A DNA stretch of 64,000 nucleotides from Symsagittifera roscoffensis (taxonomy: Eukaryota; Xenacoelomorpha; Acoela; Convolutidae), in assembly GCF_963678635.1 (NCBI RefSeq), contig NC_087066.1, positions 15,545,949 through 15,609,948 of the forward strand, given 5' to 3'. The stretch's first letter is position 1; every line of letters begins with the position of its first letter. This document shows positions 22,711 through 33,273 of the stretch, piece by piece. The notes beneath the pieces are model-generated. The model had not been told where the DNA came from. It saw nothing but the letters and a program-made list of their open reading frames with translations, and ran no database searches. A program made the position numbers and the translations under genes.

Positions 22711-22846
22711 ATGCCTCAATAAATACTCGTGATAGTTGTCCCGACGGGTTTGTGAACATAGCGGGTGTCGACGAAGGCAGATGCTTCAAATTTGTGCAAG
22801 AATGGTTTGGCAACTTCATTTGGGCATTTGACAAATGCAATAATTA
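22711..22846 (+). CDS. C-type lectin domain protein, exon (N-terminal part of the domain)
   Basis: Exon between an acceptor (TTATTTTGTAG) and a donor (TA|GTAAGTAA). In the open phase it reads SINTRDSCPDGFVNIAGVD then EGRCFKFVQEWFGNF and FDKCNN. This gives the extra N-terminal Cys pair of long-form C-type lectin domains (SCPDG and GRCF) and the first core Cys (DKC). The upstream intron is phase 1 and the downstream intron phase 2. The final TA joins the C at 33447 to make a Tyr codon, continuing the domain without interruption. The upstream exon with start codon and probable signal peptide was not found. Such proteins are usually secreted or membrane-bound sugar-binding receptors, and in invertebrates many act in immunity. 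Confidence 0.85.
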
Positions 22847-23370
22847 GTAAGTAAAAAACTTTTTGACTCTTAAATCTAATGAAAATGTAAGTAGCTGTGA
22901 AACATCGTAAGAGCATGGCGCTTGTCTTTGATTTGAAACAATTTATGTTCAACAGTCATTTCTAGCAGCCCAGTTTTTGATCAAGATTCTTCTCGATATC
23001 ACAATGTCCGTTATTGATACGTTTAATTTGAGCTATTTTGTTAATTTGGAGTTTGTACTAGTCGCCTTGGTGACGCTGATCTGCTTTTGGAGCTACAGGG
23101 TCGGTGCTACTGATTGATTGGCTTGCATCCGTCTGCCAAGCTGTTATTGTCAAGTTGCTACCTTAGTTGCTGTGTCTGAAACCAGATAAAAATCGGATAG
23201 TTTTATACGTAGTCACTTTACACTTCTGGAGCGCAAGTTTTCTGTTTTTCTCAGTAGGCAGCAAGCAAAATTAGGGGCGGGCGAGAGCGAAGGAAAAATC
23301 CTGCTCTGGGTTGCTGTACATTAGCCAAACAAATGTACAGGTGCACATTTTTAGAGAAACCCTGAATGAA

Positions 23371-23740
23371 CAGGTTTCTATGGTGTTGATCGCGAAAATT
23401 TCAACCAATAGGACGAGTTTGTATTTCAAAAACGCAGACGGCAACTCAAATAATTAGGCTGTTTGAAGAAATACTGAGGAAGTACCGATTAGAAACAGAG
23501 CAGGCGTTAGTTTTGAGGTTATACCTCTGCCTGAGGGAGCGAGGGCAAGATGAAATCCATAACAGACAGCTGCATATAGTCATTCAATGTGTCCCAAGAC
23601 TCTGGATGAAAGAAGTTTTTCAGAACAAAAGCGACTTCATTTGTGGGATGAGAATTCATCAAGGAAACAGCGGAAGGGCGAGACATACCGAGTTAGCGCA
23701 CATTTTGAAAAAACGAGGAATTAGTGAGCAAGATATCTAA
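23371..23740 (+). other. Unidentified open frame in the lectin intron
   Basis: An uninterrupted frame of about 123 codons ending at TAA 23740. It follows an AG (23369-23370), has no ATG near its start, and its base composition is less AT-rich than its surroundings. It includes TATQIIRLFEEILRKYRLET, LRLYLCLRERGQDEIHNRQ and ELAHILKKRGISEQDI: charged, helix-prone sequence. I do not recognise a family. It could be an exon of another gene, a retroelement gag piece, or chance. The absence of stops across about 370 bp in a 60-65% AT region makes former coding plausible. Confidence 0.35.
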
Positions 23741-23939
23741 AGACGCGCAGACCAACCACTGCAAAATGTAGAATTGGTGATTCTACTGTATTAGATGCTA
23801 TAGTAACCTGAGCGTTAGATTGATTCATCATTAAGTTAAGTAGTACAGCAAACAAAGAGTAGAGTTCAAAATAGTTCAAACTTCGGAGATATTGTCCCTC
23901 CTATGCCAGAAAAGTTTGACAAAATCGGCGAACCCCCGC

Positions 23940-24610
23940 CCCCCCAAAAAAAAACCGGAACTAAGAAAGCTAATGTTATGAAATTCAGAGGAGTGATACT
24001 AGAAATGATTTGACCCGGGCATATAAAAAAAGGGGCCCCTTAGACCCTTGGGGGGTAAGTGATAACGATCCCCGGAACTTCCAGAAGTCACCCCTAACTT
24101 CCGGAAGTCATATCTCAGCCCCCAATGAGCGCAGGGATCTGAAATGATAGGAGGGATGATAGGTAATGACATGCACCATCTTGTATCATAATTTGAACTA
24201 AATCCGACAGTTGGACCGGAACTTATTATCACTTGAAAAAAAACACCCCTTTAGACCGGAAGTAGGCAACTTACGCGATTACGCGAAATGATGAACTGTG
24301 GCATGATGATTTTTTTGCGGCAAAGGACATAAGATACAAACCACAAAAAAACCCTAGTGAGTGAAACCCTCCGGCGACTCCTTCCGGTGTTAATAGCCTT
24401 TTTCCGGATAAGTGAATATGGACCTTAGAAATGGGATAACTTGTGAAGTATTAATGGGATATGAATGGAACTTGGTAGTGAGGACCCCCATGGGATTCTG
24501 AACCCAAATAGGAACGTTTGACCCCGATTGACCTCTGGGCGACCTCAGTTGATCTTTGGGCGTCTTGACCCCAAAATTGCATAGGAAATTCCGAGATTAA
24601 CACCGGAAAG
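23940..24610. promoter_or_regulatory. Cluster of CCGGAA motifs, possible LTR regulatory region
   Basis: CCGGAA occurs on one or the other strand about eight times in 660 bp. The set includes the palindrome ACTTCCGGAAGT (24097-24108) 20 bp after a near-copy ACTTCCAGAAGT (24077-24088). CCGGAAGT is the ETS-family core in animals. The interval is unusually GC-rich for the window and lies upstream of the LTR/gag remnant. It may belong to that LTR. Function is inference. Confidence 0.3.
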
Positions 24611-25559
24611 TGGTGTACTCCACAGCCCAACCCCTGGAAACGTGAATGGGTCACCTTGCTAAAAAAAATGGGAGGAAACCTATATATTGGGAACGTATCT
24701 ATAACGTATTGGGAACTAGAGCAGAAGCTGATAGAGATATAGTTTTCTAGTGCAAACTTGGAGTAGTAGAGTTAATTCAAAGTGGACTTGGTAAACATTG
24801 GGGTCAGTATAGCTTGACAATAGATCTATTAATAGCATTTCAACAAGACTAAAGTAAAGTAGTCCCAGAGGAAACTGATAGTAATAGAACCGCAGCATGA
24901 TAATTAAATCTCCTAAATCATTTAAACAGACGGGAAAATTACTTGGCTTCCCGGAGGTGAACTTTTGTTTGATTTGAACCCTAATAGACGAACAACGTTC
25001 TCTTGATAGCCTGAAAGTCGGGATTGGAATAGAGTACAGATAGAAGTTTTAGATGTTTGGATTGAATTAGCTACCCATGAAAAAGGGCTCTCCCTACCCT
25101 TGGGAGGTCGGAACGTTAACGGAATAATTAAAAAAAAGACCTTGGAAGGATCAATGAGTAAACATAGCGCGGTCTGGAGGCTGAGTTGAACCCGAGAGTT
25201 GAAGTCACTGAGGTCAGGAATTAGTTGATTAGAACTGCATGACATTTGTATGCTTGGTCAAATTGTGACAGCTAACGCATACCCGGTATCTAATAAGCCT
25301 GAAAAGATTGATAAAAGGAGCCGAATTTGGCACTTGGCAGAGTTGACAGAACGAGGGATATGGCTTTAAAACATGTGCGGACGGGTGATTTAAGCTGATG
25401 TCAGGACTGATACAAAATGGCGTGACTTAACTAAAACTTAGTGTACAGAAAGATGAGGAACTGGAGGGTACCAGAGAGCCTTTAAGAGGCAGAACAGTTG
25501 TTAGCTACTTTTAAGAGTAGTTGGTTATCAGTAGGAGAAGAGAACAATTGATACTGAGA
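24611..25559. other. Sequence between CCGGAA cluster and LTR end, no gene recognised
   Basis: Moderate GC, only overlapping unsupported frames on the minus strand. It may be LTR or leader sequence of the Ty3-like element whose gag follows, but the 5' limit of that LTR cannot be set because no second LTR is visible in the window. Confidence 0.35.
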
Positions 25560-26042
25560 GATAGTATAATTGGTTCTAAGGTAGTTAGAGAGAACAGTTA
25601 TTACTAGCGAATTGAGTAGGTGGTTCTCAGAGTAAGAGAACAATTATAGCAGAAACAGAAGATAATTCGTTCTCATGAGAGAATCTTAAGAGAGAGAGAG
25701 AGAATAGTTCAGTGTTAGTAAAATTAGTGGCAATTTAGGCAATTTGGTCAATAAATCGCGACACCTGGTCATTCAGAGCTTTCTGTAATTAGACGTATAA
25801 TCATTTGAAACAATTTACTTGCGATTGTATCAATTAGACAAGACACTATGAAGAGCAAAACTGAAGAAGGGGGCAAATAACATAATACAATACAGAATAA
25901 TTGCCACCAACTTAACACTTTCGTGATTGTAGATAGTAGTGAATTGGGGTCGCCCCGCTGAATTCACTACCCAAGGGGCCACTTTGCGGTGTCATTAGGA
26001 AAGAGAGAACAAACCTAGAGAAGCAACCCCCCAAAATCTACA
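25560..26042 (+). repeat. LTR 3' portion of a second Ty3-like element
   Basis: Ends in CA immediately before a candidate primer-binding site, as expected for a 5' LTR. It contains GAGAACAA(T)T/GGTTCT-like repeats and a GAGAGAGAGAGA run (about 25690). Near its end it has a long hairpin. The start is uncertain and no matching 3' LTR was found. Confidence 0.5.
25936..25970. promoter_or_regulatory. Two-tier hairpin near the LTR end
   Basis: GTAGTGAATT pairs perfectly with AATTCACTAC (10 bp), enclosing an inner GGGG-TCG-CCCC stem and a GCTG bulge. The position, about 75 bp before the primer-binding site, suits an R/U5 RNA structure or a polyadenylation/termination element. No function can be assigned from sequence. 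Confidence 0.65.
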
Positions 26043-26043
26043 T

Positions 26044-26060
26044 TGGCGCTCCTGGGTGGG
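26044..26060 (+). other. Candidate tRNA primer-binding site
   Basis: TGGCGCTCCTGGGTGGG begins two bases after the CA of the LTR. TGG at the start matches the complement of a tRNA 3' CCA end, and TGGCGC starts are common in Ty3 and BEL elements. The matching tRNA could not be checked. Confidence 0.55.
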
Positions 26061-26123
26061 CCATATTCTGGATTGCAGTTGCAAAGCGTTTAGTGCCAAA
26101 TGACGACTCGGGTGTAATACGAC

Positions 26124-27480
26124 ATGGAAGACCAGGACAGGCAGCTGATTGCTGAAGCAGCAGTTGCGGCAGCGAACGCGCTGGACAGGCAACAAGGCGT
26201 ATTTGGATTCGGGACAAAACGGCCAGATCGATTTCCTTCATGTAACTACCATAGTTGGGCGGACTGAAAGAAACACTTCTCGTGAGTTGCAGATGCCAAC
26301 CGGTGGGAAGATGAACAAGCCAGGCACTGCCCACATGTTCGACAAGCTGGGCTCTAGAGGAGTTCACGAGTATGCCGAATCACTTCAGGGAAGAAGTCAA
26401 TGGCTTTCCTGATCCGACATTAGCGAGGATGCTTGCCGAGCTTGATCAGCGGTTGATGCCGTTCCAGAGTCGAGCTGCAGCCAGGGCTGAAATCAAAAAC
26501 CTCATGCAGGGCAAAAAGATAGGCCTTAGAGAATTTTCGAGGGTAGTCAGATCGCTAGGTGGTGTGGCAAACAATAACATGGGTGCGCAAACGAGAGACG
26601 ACATGAACCGTGAACAGTTCATAGATGGCATATTTGATGCGGAACTGCAAAAACTCTTTCTAGGCGAGAGTTTGAAAGTTTCAACCAGGCAGTGCGTGCC
26701 CAGTTTCTGGAACTGGCTTACAAAACTGCCAGAGCGAGGAGCAGAAGATGACCGAACTATCTTCAGGAGTTGGAGACTGTACCAGACTGGATGTCTGGAG
26801 CGGTCAGAGACGGTGTAGAGGTCAGAGACGCGCAGCAGATACGGGCCGAACTGACAGGACTGCAGACGAGTACTGATCAGAGACTGGATCAGATGGCGAC
26901 GCAAATGCGAATGCAGGGCTTACGGCAGAATGAATTGGCGAAGAAGATCGAGATGCAAAATATAGGCACGATAAATTGATGACAGGGATGCGGGTGACCA
27001 CCGATCAATGACTAGATGAGGTGGCTTCTCAGATGCAGGAAATGGTGACAATGATTTGCAGGTTGGTTAGTTCAGTAGTTTTCGCTCCACATTATGAACA
27101 TCTGCCGGGACAGGACTCAACACAGAGGCCGACTCGTCCGAATCCGACTGGGAATCGACCGAGCAATGCAAACCGTGGATTCGGCCGTCTAGGTTGTTTC
27201 GAATGCGGTCAGATGGGTCACTTAGAGAAAAGAGTGTTCGAGAAAGGCTTTGGTTCATTTAAACTACAGAGGGCCGGGCAATGAGCAATTTCAAAGGAAG
27301 CTTTGTCGCGGCCGACTTACAGAGACGACAGGCAAGGAAGAAAGACCAGCCGGCGTACGGTTTGCTTAGATGGAGCCATAGCGAGTGGATGAAACGAGAT
27401 GCATATGGAGAAAGTAATACGCTGTGGGATCAGGAACACGTTCTATCGATTTTGGAACGAATACCTCGGGGAACCTGAAA
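26124..27480 (+). pseudogene. Ty3-like gag, frameshifted and truncated
   Basis: Starts with ATG and MEDQDRQLIAEAAVAAANAL, about 80 bp after the primer-binding site. It continues through several frames. The longest piece (26372-26818, 148 codons) has a capsid-like helical segment reading LARMLAELDQRLMPFQSRAA and REFSRVVRSLGG. A coiled-coil-like Gln/Arg-rich stretch follows (about 26820-26975). A CCHC zinc knuckle sits near 27194-27240 (CFECGQMGHLEKRV), in which the fourth ligand Cys is replaced by Val. At least three frameshifts break the gene. Coding looks younger than that of most elements here. No protease or RT follows: the element is cut off by about 27480. Confidence 0.8.
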
Positions 27481-27693
27481 ACTATTCAATGAAAGAGCAG
27501 GAGCTATCTATTTAACAACTTCGTTAAGTACTTCGTACGCGCTACTTTCAAACTAATTTTTAATCGACCATACTCATTATACAAATCTACAAAGCAAAGT
27601 TAGCAAAACTTGCCGAGTTTTTTTTGTAGTAAAATTTTTTCTCTTGTAAAATTTAAGCTTTTGCTAAAAACTTAAGTTATCCGTTTTGATTGA
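27481..27693. other. AT-rich junction between gag remnant and tandem array
   Basis: About 210 bp with no recognised feature. It separates the truncated Ty3-like element from the first unit of the 1-kb array. Confidence 0.5.
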
Positions 27694-28530
27694 AAGCTTT
27701 ATAAGAAAACAGTCGACGAAATTGTTTGTTTCTATGGTTGAAAAGAAAGAATAAAACAATTGATTATGATATGATTTTCAAACTTTGAATTTGATGCGCA
27801 ACCACAATTTCGTTGTATACAAATTCAATGACTGCTTAGCAAACCTAAATGGGTTGCGAGTAATAAAAAACAATACAGAAAAAATGAAGAAAATAAATTA
27901 TACACGGAAAAAAAAGTCCCAAAAAACCGTGGAGTTTAAACGATGAAACTGCAATTCAAAAATAACAAATGTAATGTTGAGCTCTAAGGCCAACAAATTT
28001 AGCGAAAAAACTTTTCAATGAAAAAATGACAAAAAGAAAAATTCAGTGAGCTCTAAATCCAACAAATTTAGCAAAATAACCATTCAATGGAAAAAAGACC
28101 AGAAGAAAAAAAACGGTGAGCTCTAAATTCAACAAAATTCGCAAAAAAATTATTCAATGAGAAAATGACAAGAAGAAAAAACCCGGTGAGCTCTAAATCC
28201 GACAAATTTAGCGAAAAAACTATTCAATGAAACTATTCGATGAAATACTTGTACATGTGAATGAAAAAATAGTCAAGTAGCCTGCCAGTTTGGGTTCGGG
28301 TTTGCGACTTTCACCCCTCTTTAAGTCTGATTGCCAGTTTATCATTAAAAGTCACCCAATGACACTACTTTAAGAAATCTATGTTTGTTTGACCAACGTT
28401 AAAATTTTTCATAAAATGTTGGAAGCGCGCCAAATTTGAGTGGGTAGCGCGTTAAAAAAGTTGTCTATTACTGCTGGGAAAATTAACTGATAAGAATTTG
28501 ATGATAAGGGAAAATTAATTGATAATTGAT
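27694..28530. repeat. ~1-kb tandem array, unit A (837 bp)
   Basis: Begins AAGCTTTATAAGAAAACA. Shares with units B and C, in order, TTGATTATGATATGATTT, TTGAATTTGATGCGCAACCA, CCGTGGAGTTTAAACGATG, the minisatellite block, TTTGGGTTCGGGTTTGCGAC and GTGGGTAGCGCG(T/C)TAAAAAA. It is the most diverged unit and lacks the section before the TTGGGTTCGGG block that B and C share. Confidence 0.85.
27972..28240. repeat. Nested ~69-bp minisatellite in unit A, four copies
   Basis: Each copy starts with (G)TGAGCTCTAA(A/G)(G/T)CC-ACAAATTTAGC and ends with AATGA-AAAATGACA-GAAAAA. The short palindrome GAGCTC and the TAAAT...ATTTA arms could form a small hairpin. The copies differ from one another at several positions. 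Confidence 0.85.
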
Positions 28531-29567
28531 AAGCTTCATAAGAAAACAATCGATGGAATTGATTGTTATTAAGGTTGAAAAGTAAAAGGCAATTGATTAT
28601 GATATGATTTCAAAATTTGAATTTGATGCGCAACCAGAGTTTCGATACATACCAATTCCATGGCTGCTTAGCAAACCTAAATGAAATGCGAGTAATAAAT
28701 ATCAATAAAAAAGAAAGAAGAAAATAAATTATACACAAAAAAGGTCCCAAAAAGCCGTGGAGTTTAAACGATGAAACTGAAATTTGAAAATAACGAGTTC
28801 TAAATCCGACAAATTCAGCTAAAAACTAATCAATGAAAAAATGATGTTTAAATTCGAAAAATTAAAAAGCATTCAAATCTTTTTAAAGAGCATCCAACTA
28901 ACAATGTAATTCGCTCGTGAAAGAGTTGGTAAATATTCCGATGACAATTAAACCGAAAACGCACAAGTTGAAAAATAGAACAAGCTTCAATAAATTTTTT
29001 TATCGTTTGTAGTTTGTAAAAACAAAAAGTAAACCACACTGCTTTTAAAACAAATCGCAGAAAAGTAAGTCGCTCGTTATGTGACGTTCAACAACTCAAT
29101 GCATTTGAAGTCACGATCTGAAATCTGTGTGCAATCTTTTAAATTACTGAAAAAATTCAAGTAACCCAATCCAACACAATTCTATCGGAAGACTAAAAAC
29201 CTAACCGCATAGTTTTGAAAATGATTACATCAGAGCAATAAAGAACATTTTGAACTGATTCTAGCAGAATTGCTTGTGCTTGTACATGTTGGTCAACGAT
29301 GTACAAATAGTCAAGTAGCGTGCCGGTTTGGGTTCGGGTTTGCGACTTTCACCTCTATTTAAGTCTGATTGCCAGTTTATCAAAAAAAGTCACCCAAGGA
29401 CACTACTTTAAGAAATCTATGTTCGTTTGACCAACGTTAAAATTTTTCATAAATGTGGGAAGCGCGCCAAATTTGAGTGGGTAGCGCGTTAAAAAAGTTG
29501 TCTATTACTGCTGGGAAAATTAACTGATAAGAATTTGATGATAAGGGAAAATTAATTGATAATTGAT
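28531..29567. repeat. ~1-kb tandem array, unit B (1037 bp)
   Basis: Begins AAGCTTCATAAGAAAACA. The minisatellite is reduced to one partial copy (about 28794-28846). It contains a section with AAGTCGCTCGTTATGTGACG that unit C also has and unit A lacks. Confidence 0.9.
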
Positions 29568-30716
29568 AAGCTTCATAAGAAAACAATCGATGGAATTGAT
29601 TGTTATTAAGGTTGAAAAGTAAAAGGCAATTGATTATGATATGATTTCAAAATTTGAATTTGATGCGCAACCAGAGTTTCGATACATACCAATTCCATGG
29701 CTGCTTAGCAAACCTAAATGAAGTGCGAGTAATAAATAACAATAAAAAATTAAAGAAGAAAATAAATTATACAAAGAAAAAAAGTCCCAAAAAGCCGTGG
29801 AGTTTAAACGATGAAACTGCAATTTAAAAATAACAATCGTAACGGTGAGCTCTAAGGCCAACAAACTTAGCGAAAATTTTTTCAATGAAAACATGACAAA
29901 AAATAAATACGGTGAGCTCTGAATCCGATAAATTTAGCAAAAAAACGATTCAATGAAAAAATGAGAAAAAGAAAAAATACGGTGAGCTCTAAATCCGACA
30001 AATTTAGCCAAAAAATTATTCAGTGAAAAAATGATGTTTTTGTTCGAAAAATTAAAAAGCATTCAAATCTTTATAAACAGCATCCAGCTAACAATGTAAT
30101 TGGCTCGTGGAAAAGTTGGTAAATGTTCCAACGACAATTAACCCGAAAACGCACAAGTCGAAAAAAAAGTTTCGATAAATTTTTTTAAATCGATTATAGG
30201 TTGTAAAAACACAAAGTAAACCACACTGCTAGTTAAACGAATGGCAGAAAAGTAAGTCGCTCGTTATGTGACGTTCAACAACTCGATGCATTTGAAGTCA
30301 CGATCTGAAATCTGTGTGCAAACTATTCAATTACTGGAAAAAATCAAGTACCCCAATCAAACACAATTTCTATCGAAAGTCTAAAAACCTAACCGCACAG
30401 TTTTGAAAATGACTACATCAGAGCAATAAAGAACATTTTGAACTGATTCTAGCAGAACTGTTTGTACTTGTACATGTTGGTCAACGATGTACAAATAGTC
30501 AAGTAGCGTGCCGGTTTGGGTTCGGGTTTGCGACTTTCACCCCTCTTTAAGTCTGATTGCCAGTTTATCAAAAAAGTCACCCAATGACACTACTTTAATA
30601 AATCCATGTTCGTTTGACCAACGTTAAAATTTTTCATAAAATGTGGGAAGCGCGCCAAATTTGAGTGGGTAGCGCGCTAAAAAAGTTGGCTAATACTGCT
30701 GGGAAAATTAATTGAT
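29568..30716. repeat. ~1-kb tandem array, unit C (1149 bp)
   Basis: Very similar to unit B except for three minisatellite copies (about 29843-30040), which account for most of the length difference. It ends GGGAAAATTAATTGATTGACC, after which similarity stops. Confidence 0.9.
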
Positions 30717-30792
30717 TGACCTAAAAATTATGTTTTCAATCCGCCCCCTCTTTGAGAAAATCCGAGATCCGTCTCAGCTACAACTTCAACAT

Positions 30793-32732
30793 AGAAAGAA
30801 AGAAAGAAAGAAAGAATTTATTTCTTCAGACAATTAAATGCAAAAATACAGAAAATGAAGAAACACATTTTTAATAGTCATCATTGAATTTATCTGACAT
30901 TTTGTATAACATATCTGAAGAGGTTAGACCAAGGGCATAATAGTTGCCGGTTGACGTCTACCCTGGTAGTAGTAAGACACGAAAAGTATAATAACTATAA
31001 ATAAAAAGTATTTAAATAAAAAAAAATGAAAATTTTTTCAATTAGTTTTTTTTCCACTCCTTTCGAAAACATTTTTTTCGAAAATTTATTTAAAGGATCC
31101 GGATCATGATTGCAGCTTAGCTTAGTGAGCATCAGTTTAAACCAAGGATCGTAATAAAAATTTGAAATTTTTTTTTTTTTCTAAGTAATTTTGGAAATTT
31201 CATTTTTTTCAAAAAATGCGATTATCTCGAAAACTACAAGGATTTGGAGCTTCATATTTTCAGTATGGATTCGCAGCCCATAATTGAAGTCTGATACAGG
31301 TTAACCAAAGGGTAAAATTTTTGGTAAATAAAAACATGGTACTATTGATTCGACATTCTGTACTATTTGATTCGAATAAAATTTGTTAACTCATTATTTC
31401 CTAAAATGTATAAATACTTTAATTTGTGAGCTACCGTAAGCACCTGGCTTGCATTAGAGACTGCGAAGTAATTGGCATAATTCCGTTTTCCTGAAAAATA
31501 TTAAAAAGTTTGGTTCCCCGTTTAGTTAAAGAGTGGTTTTCTATTCGGGATTTTGGCTTACATATTTTCAGTAAATTCTTTTCCGATCGTCTGGTTCTTT
31601 TAATAGAATTATCAAAAGTAAAAAACGAGCTGAGATATTTTTCTGAATGCAGGTTCGATAGTGACCTTAATAGAAACTTGAAACACTCATGAATATACAA
31701 TTCATGAACTGTAAATATTTTGTGCTTAACAAATATATCTGACACGCTTTCGCAATTGTTTCGAAAAGAAATGAGTCGGATAATTTTTTTCTGTAATTCA
31801 AAAAGCGGAAGTAATGCATTGTAGCTTGTGTATCCGTACACTAAAATTCCATACTGAATGATGGACTTAATGTTTGATTCATAATACCTAAACATAACAG
31901 AGCTCGGCACGTAATGCCTTGTTTTAGCAACTATTCCACATTGTTTTCGTAGTTTTTTTCTGACAAAATCAATATGATTAGAAAATCCCAGTTTGAAATC
32001 AATGTTAATACCTAAGTATTTCCAATATATTTCTGACAATAAGTTTTTGCCATCATATAATATTGTTTCATTAGAAGCGCTTTTCCTGGTGAAATTTATT
32101 TGAACTGTTTTTTTCATGTTAAGTGAGAGCCTATTAGCGGCAAGCCATTTCGCAACTGCATTAAAGTCATCACTAAGTTTTTCGAGTGATCGATCTATTG
32201 CTACTAAAGTGGTATCATCGGCAAACAAGTATACTTCCGAGTTATTGACAACGTTTGGTAGATCATTGACATATAAAAGAAAGAGAAGTGGACCTAAAAT
32301 AGATCCTTGTGGAACACCGCTGTTCATTGTTAGAAAACTTGATCGCACACCAAATATCTCTACACATTGTTTACGATTTGACAAATAGCTCACTATCCAT
32401 TGTAGACATTTACCTACAAGACCATAATATGTCAATTTTTTAATTAAGATATCATGATTTAGGGTATCAAAGGCCTTCTTTAAGTCAAGGAATTTTGATG
32501 GAATGAATTTCTTATTTGAAAGGCGCAATTTTTTGGTAACCTCGGCGATGGCATCAATGGTGTTGTGTTTGATTCTGTATCCAAACTGTTTACAGTATAT
32601 GAAGTTAAATTGCTCTAAATAATTATATATTCGGTTGAACATCACACGTTCGAAAATTTTACCTAACGTCAAAAGCAAAGCAATTGGCCTGTAATTGCTT
32701 AAATCTGCAACAGCAGATGCGAACTTAGGGTT
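30793..32732 (-). mobile_element. 5'-truncated LINE retrotransposon (CR1/L2/Jockey-like)
   Basis: On the minus strand: open reading from 32732, stop at 31431, then about 600 bp of 3' sequence that ends in a (TTTC)n tract (plus strand GAAA repeats at about 30794-30815). A short microsatellite in place of a poly-A tail is typical of CR1- and L2-type LINEs. The 5' end is cut inside the RT domain, as is usual for target-primed insertion. It lies in the lectin intron, antisense to the gene. Confidence 0.75.
31431..32732 (-). CDS. LINE reverse transcriptase, partial but uninterrupted
   Basis: About 433 codons open with no stop. The frame begins inside the RT domain at ADLSNYRPIALLLTLGKIFE. Other RT motifs follow in order: QFGYRIKHNT, FLDLKKAFDTLNHDIL, SGVPQGSILGPLLFLLYVND, the catalytic YLFADDT, LSLNMKKT and the thumb region. 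The C-terminal segment after about residue 270 is the usual non-catalytic tail. The endonuclease and finger regions are missing, so this copy cannot transpose alone. Intact coding over 1.3 kb is striking beside the decayed neighbours and points to recent insertion. There is no natural start codon; the open frame simply begins after the truncation. Confidence 0.9.
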   Translation of the reverse strand, partial: NPKFASAVADLSNYRPIALLLTLGKIFERVMFNRIYNYLEQFNFIYCKQFGYRIKHNTIDAIAEVTKKLRLSNKKFIPSKFLDLKKAFDTLNHDILIKKLTYYGLVGKCLQWIVSYLSNRKQCVEIFGVRSSFLTMNSGVPQGSILGPLLFLLYVNDLPNVVNNSEVYLFADDTTLVAIDRSLEKLSDDFNAVAKWLAANRLSLNMKKTVQINFTRKSASNETILYDGKNLLSEIYWKYLGINIDFKLGFSNHIDFVRKKLRKQCGIVAKTRHYVPSSVMFRYYESNIKSIIQYGILVYGYTSYNALLPLFELQKKIIRLISFRNNCESVSDIFVKHKIFTVHELYIHECFKFLLRSLSNLHSEKYLSSFFTFDNSIKRTRRSEKNLLKICKPKSRIENHSLTKRGTKLFNIFQENGIMPITSQSLMQARCLR

Positions 32733-32885
32733 TTACAGGAGGTGATATTGATTGACTTTCCGGTATCCTCCAAAACATTAAATGGACTCCAAAAACTGCA
32801 AAAATTGTGCAGGCAATCAAAGAGAGCCACAATGATTGTTTGGCAGTTTTTTTGAAGGATTTTGATGTTATGCTTATGATTAGAT
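32733..32885. other. Lectin intron sequence between LINE and MITE
   Basis: Short unique-looking stretch ending with the 8-bp GATTAGAT that is repeated (as GATTACAT) on the far side of the MITE. Confidence 0.5.
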
Positions 32886-33273
32886 CAGGGGCTGATCTAG
32901 GTTTTTCTCGACGGGGGGGGGGGGGGACGACCATTTTGACGACCACCTTTTTTTTAGGTCCACCAAATTGAGATTTTCTGAGCTCTCCCAAACCACTATA
33001 AAGACCCTAATTTGACCATTTTTTTTTTCAAAAAAGGCCAAAAAAAGGCATTTTTAAGCACTTTTTGGAAAATTTCGACCAAAAAATTGCGTTTTTTCGG
33101 CGCGCGCTCCCCTCTCAAAATTAGTATAGATTGGCGCCAAAGGCGCTTTTAGAAAGTTTTAAGGATCCGACACCAAATATAGATATCTCAAAATAGTACA
33201 AAGGGAGGACCCTTTGCGTCGGCAGAGGGTCGAATCCCTGAGGGGGCGTCCCCCCCCCCTAAATCCGCTACTG
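32886..33273. mobile_element. hAT-like MITE with 8-bp target duplication
   Basis: 388 bp. The left end is CAGGGGCTGATCTAGG and the right end reads CCTAAATCCGCTACTG, giving imperfect ~16-bp terminal inverted repeats with CAG/CTG tips. Just outside lie GATTAGAT (32878-32885) and GATTACAT (33274-33281), a 7/8 matching 8-bp target duplication. CAG tips and 8-bp duplications are the hAT hallmark. G-homopolymers next to both ends (about 32913-32926 and C-run 33250-33259) sit symmetrically inside the repeats. No transposase is encoded. Confidence 0.8.

Noticed and set aside
24922-25245. 107-codon minus-strand frame
   Set aside because: No recognised family, Ser-rich, and within probable LTR/leader sequence; chance frame is as likely.
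26446-26904. 152-codon minus-strand frame
   Set aside because: Antisense to the gag frame at 26372-26818, which has gag-like order and position after a primer-binding site.
30794-30815. GAAA microsatellite as an independent repeat locus
   Set aside because: Its position at the 3' end of the minus-strand LINE explains it as the LINE tail.
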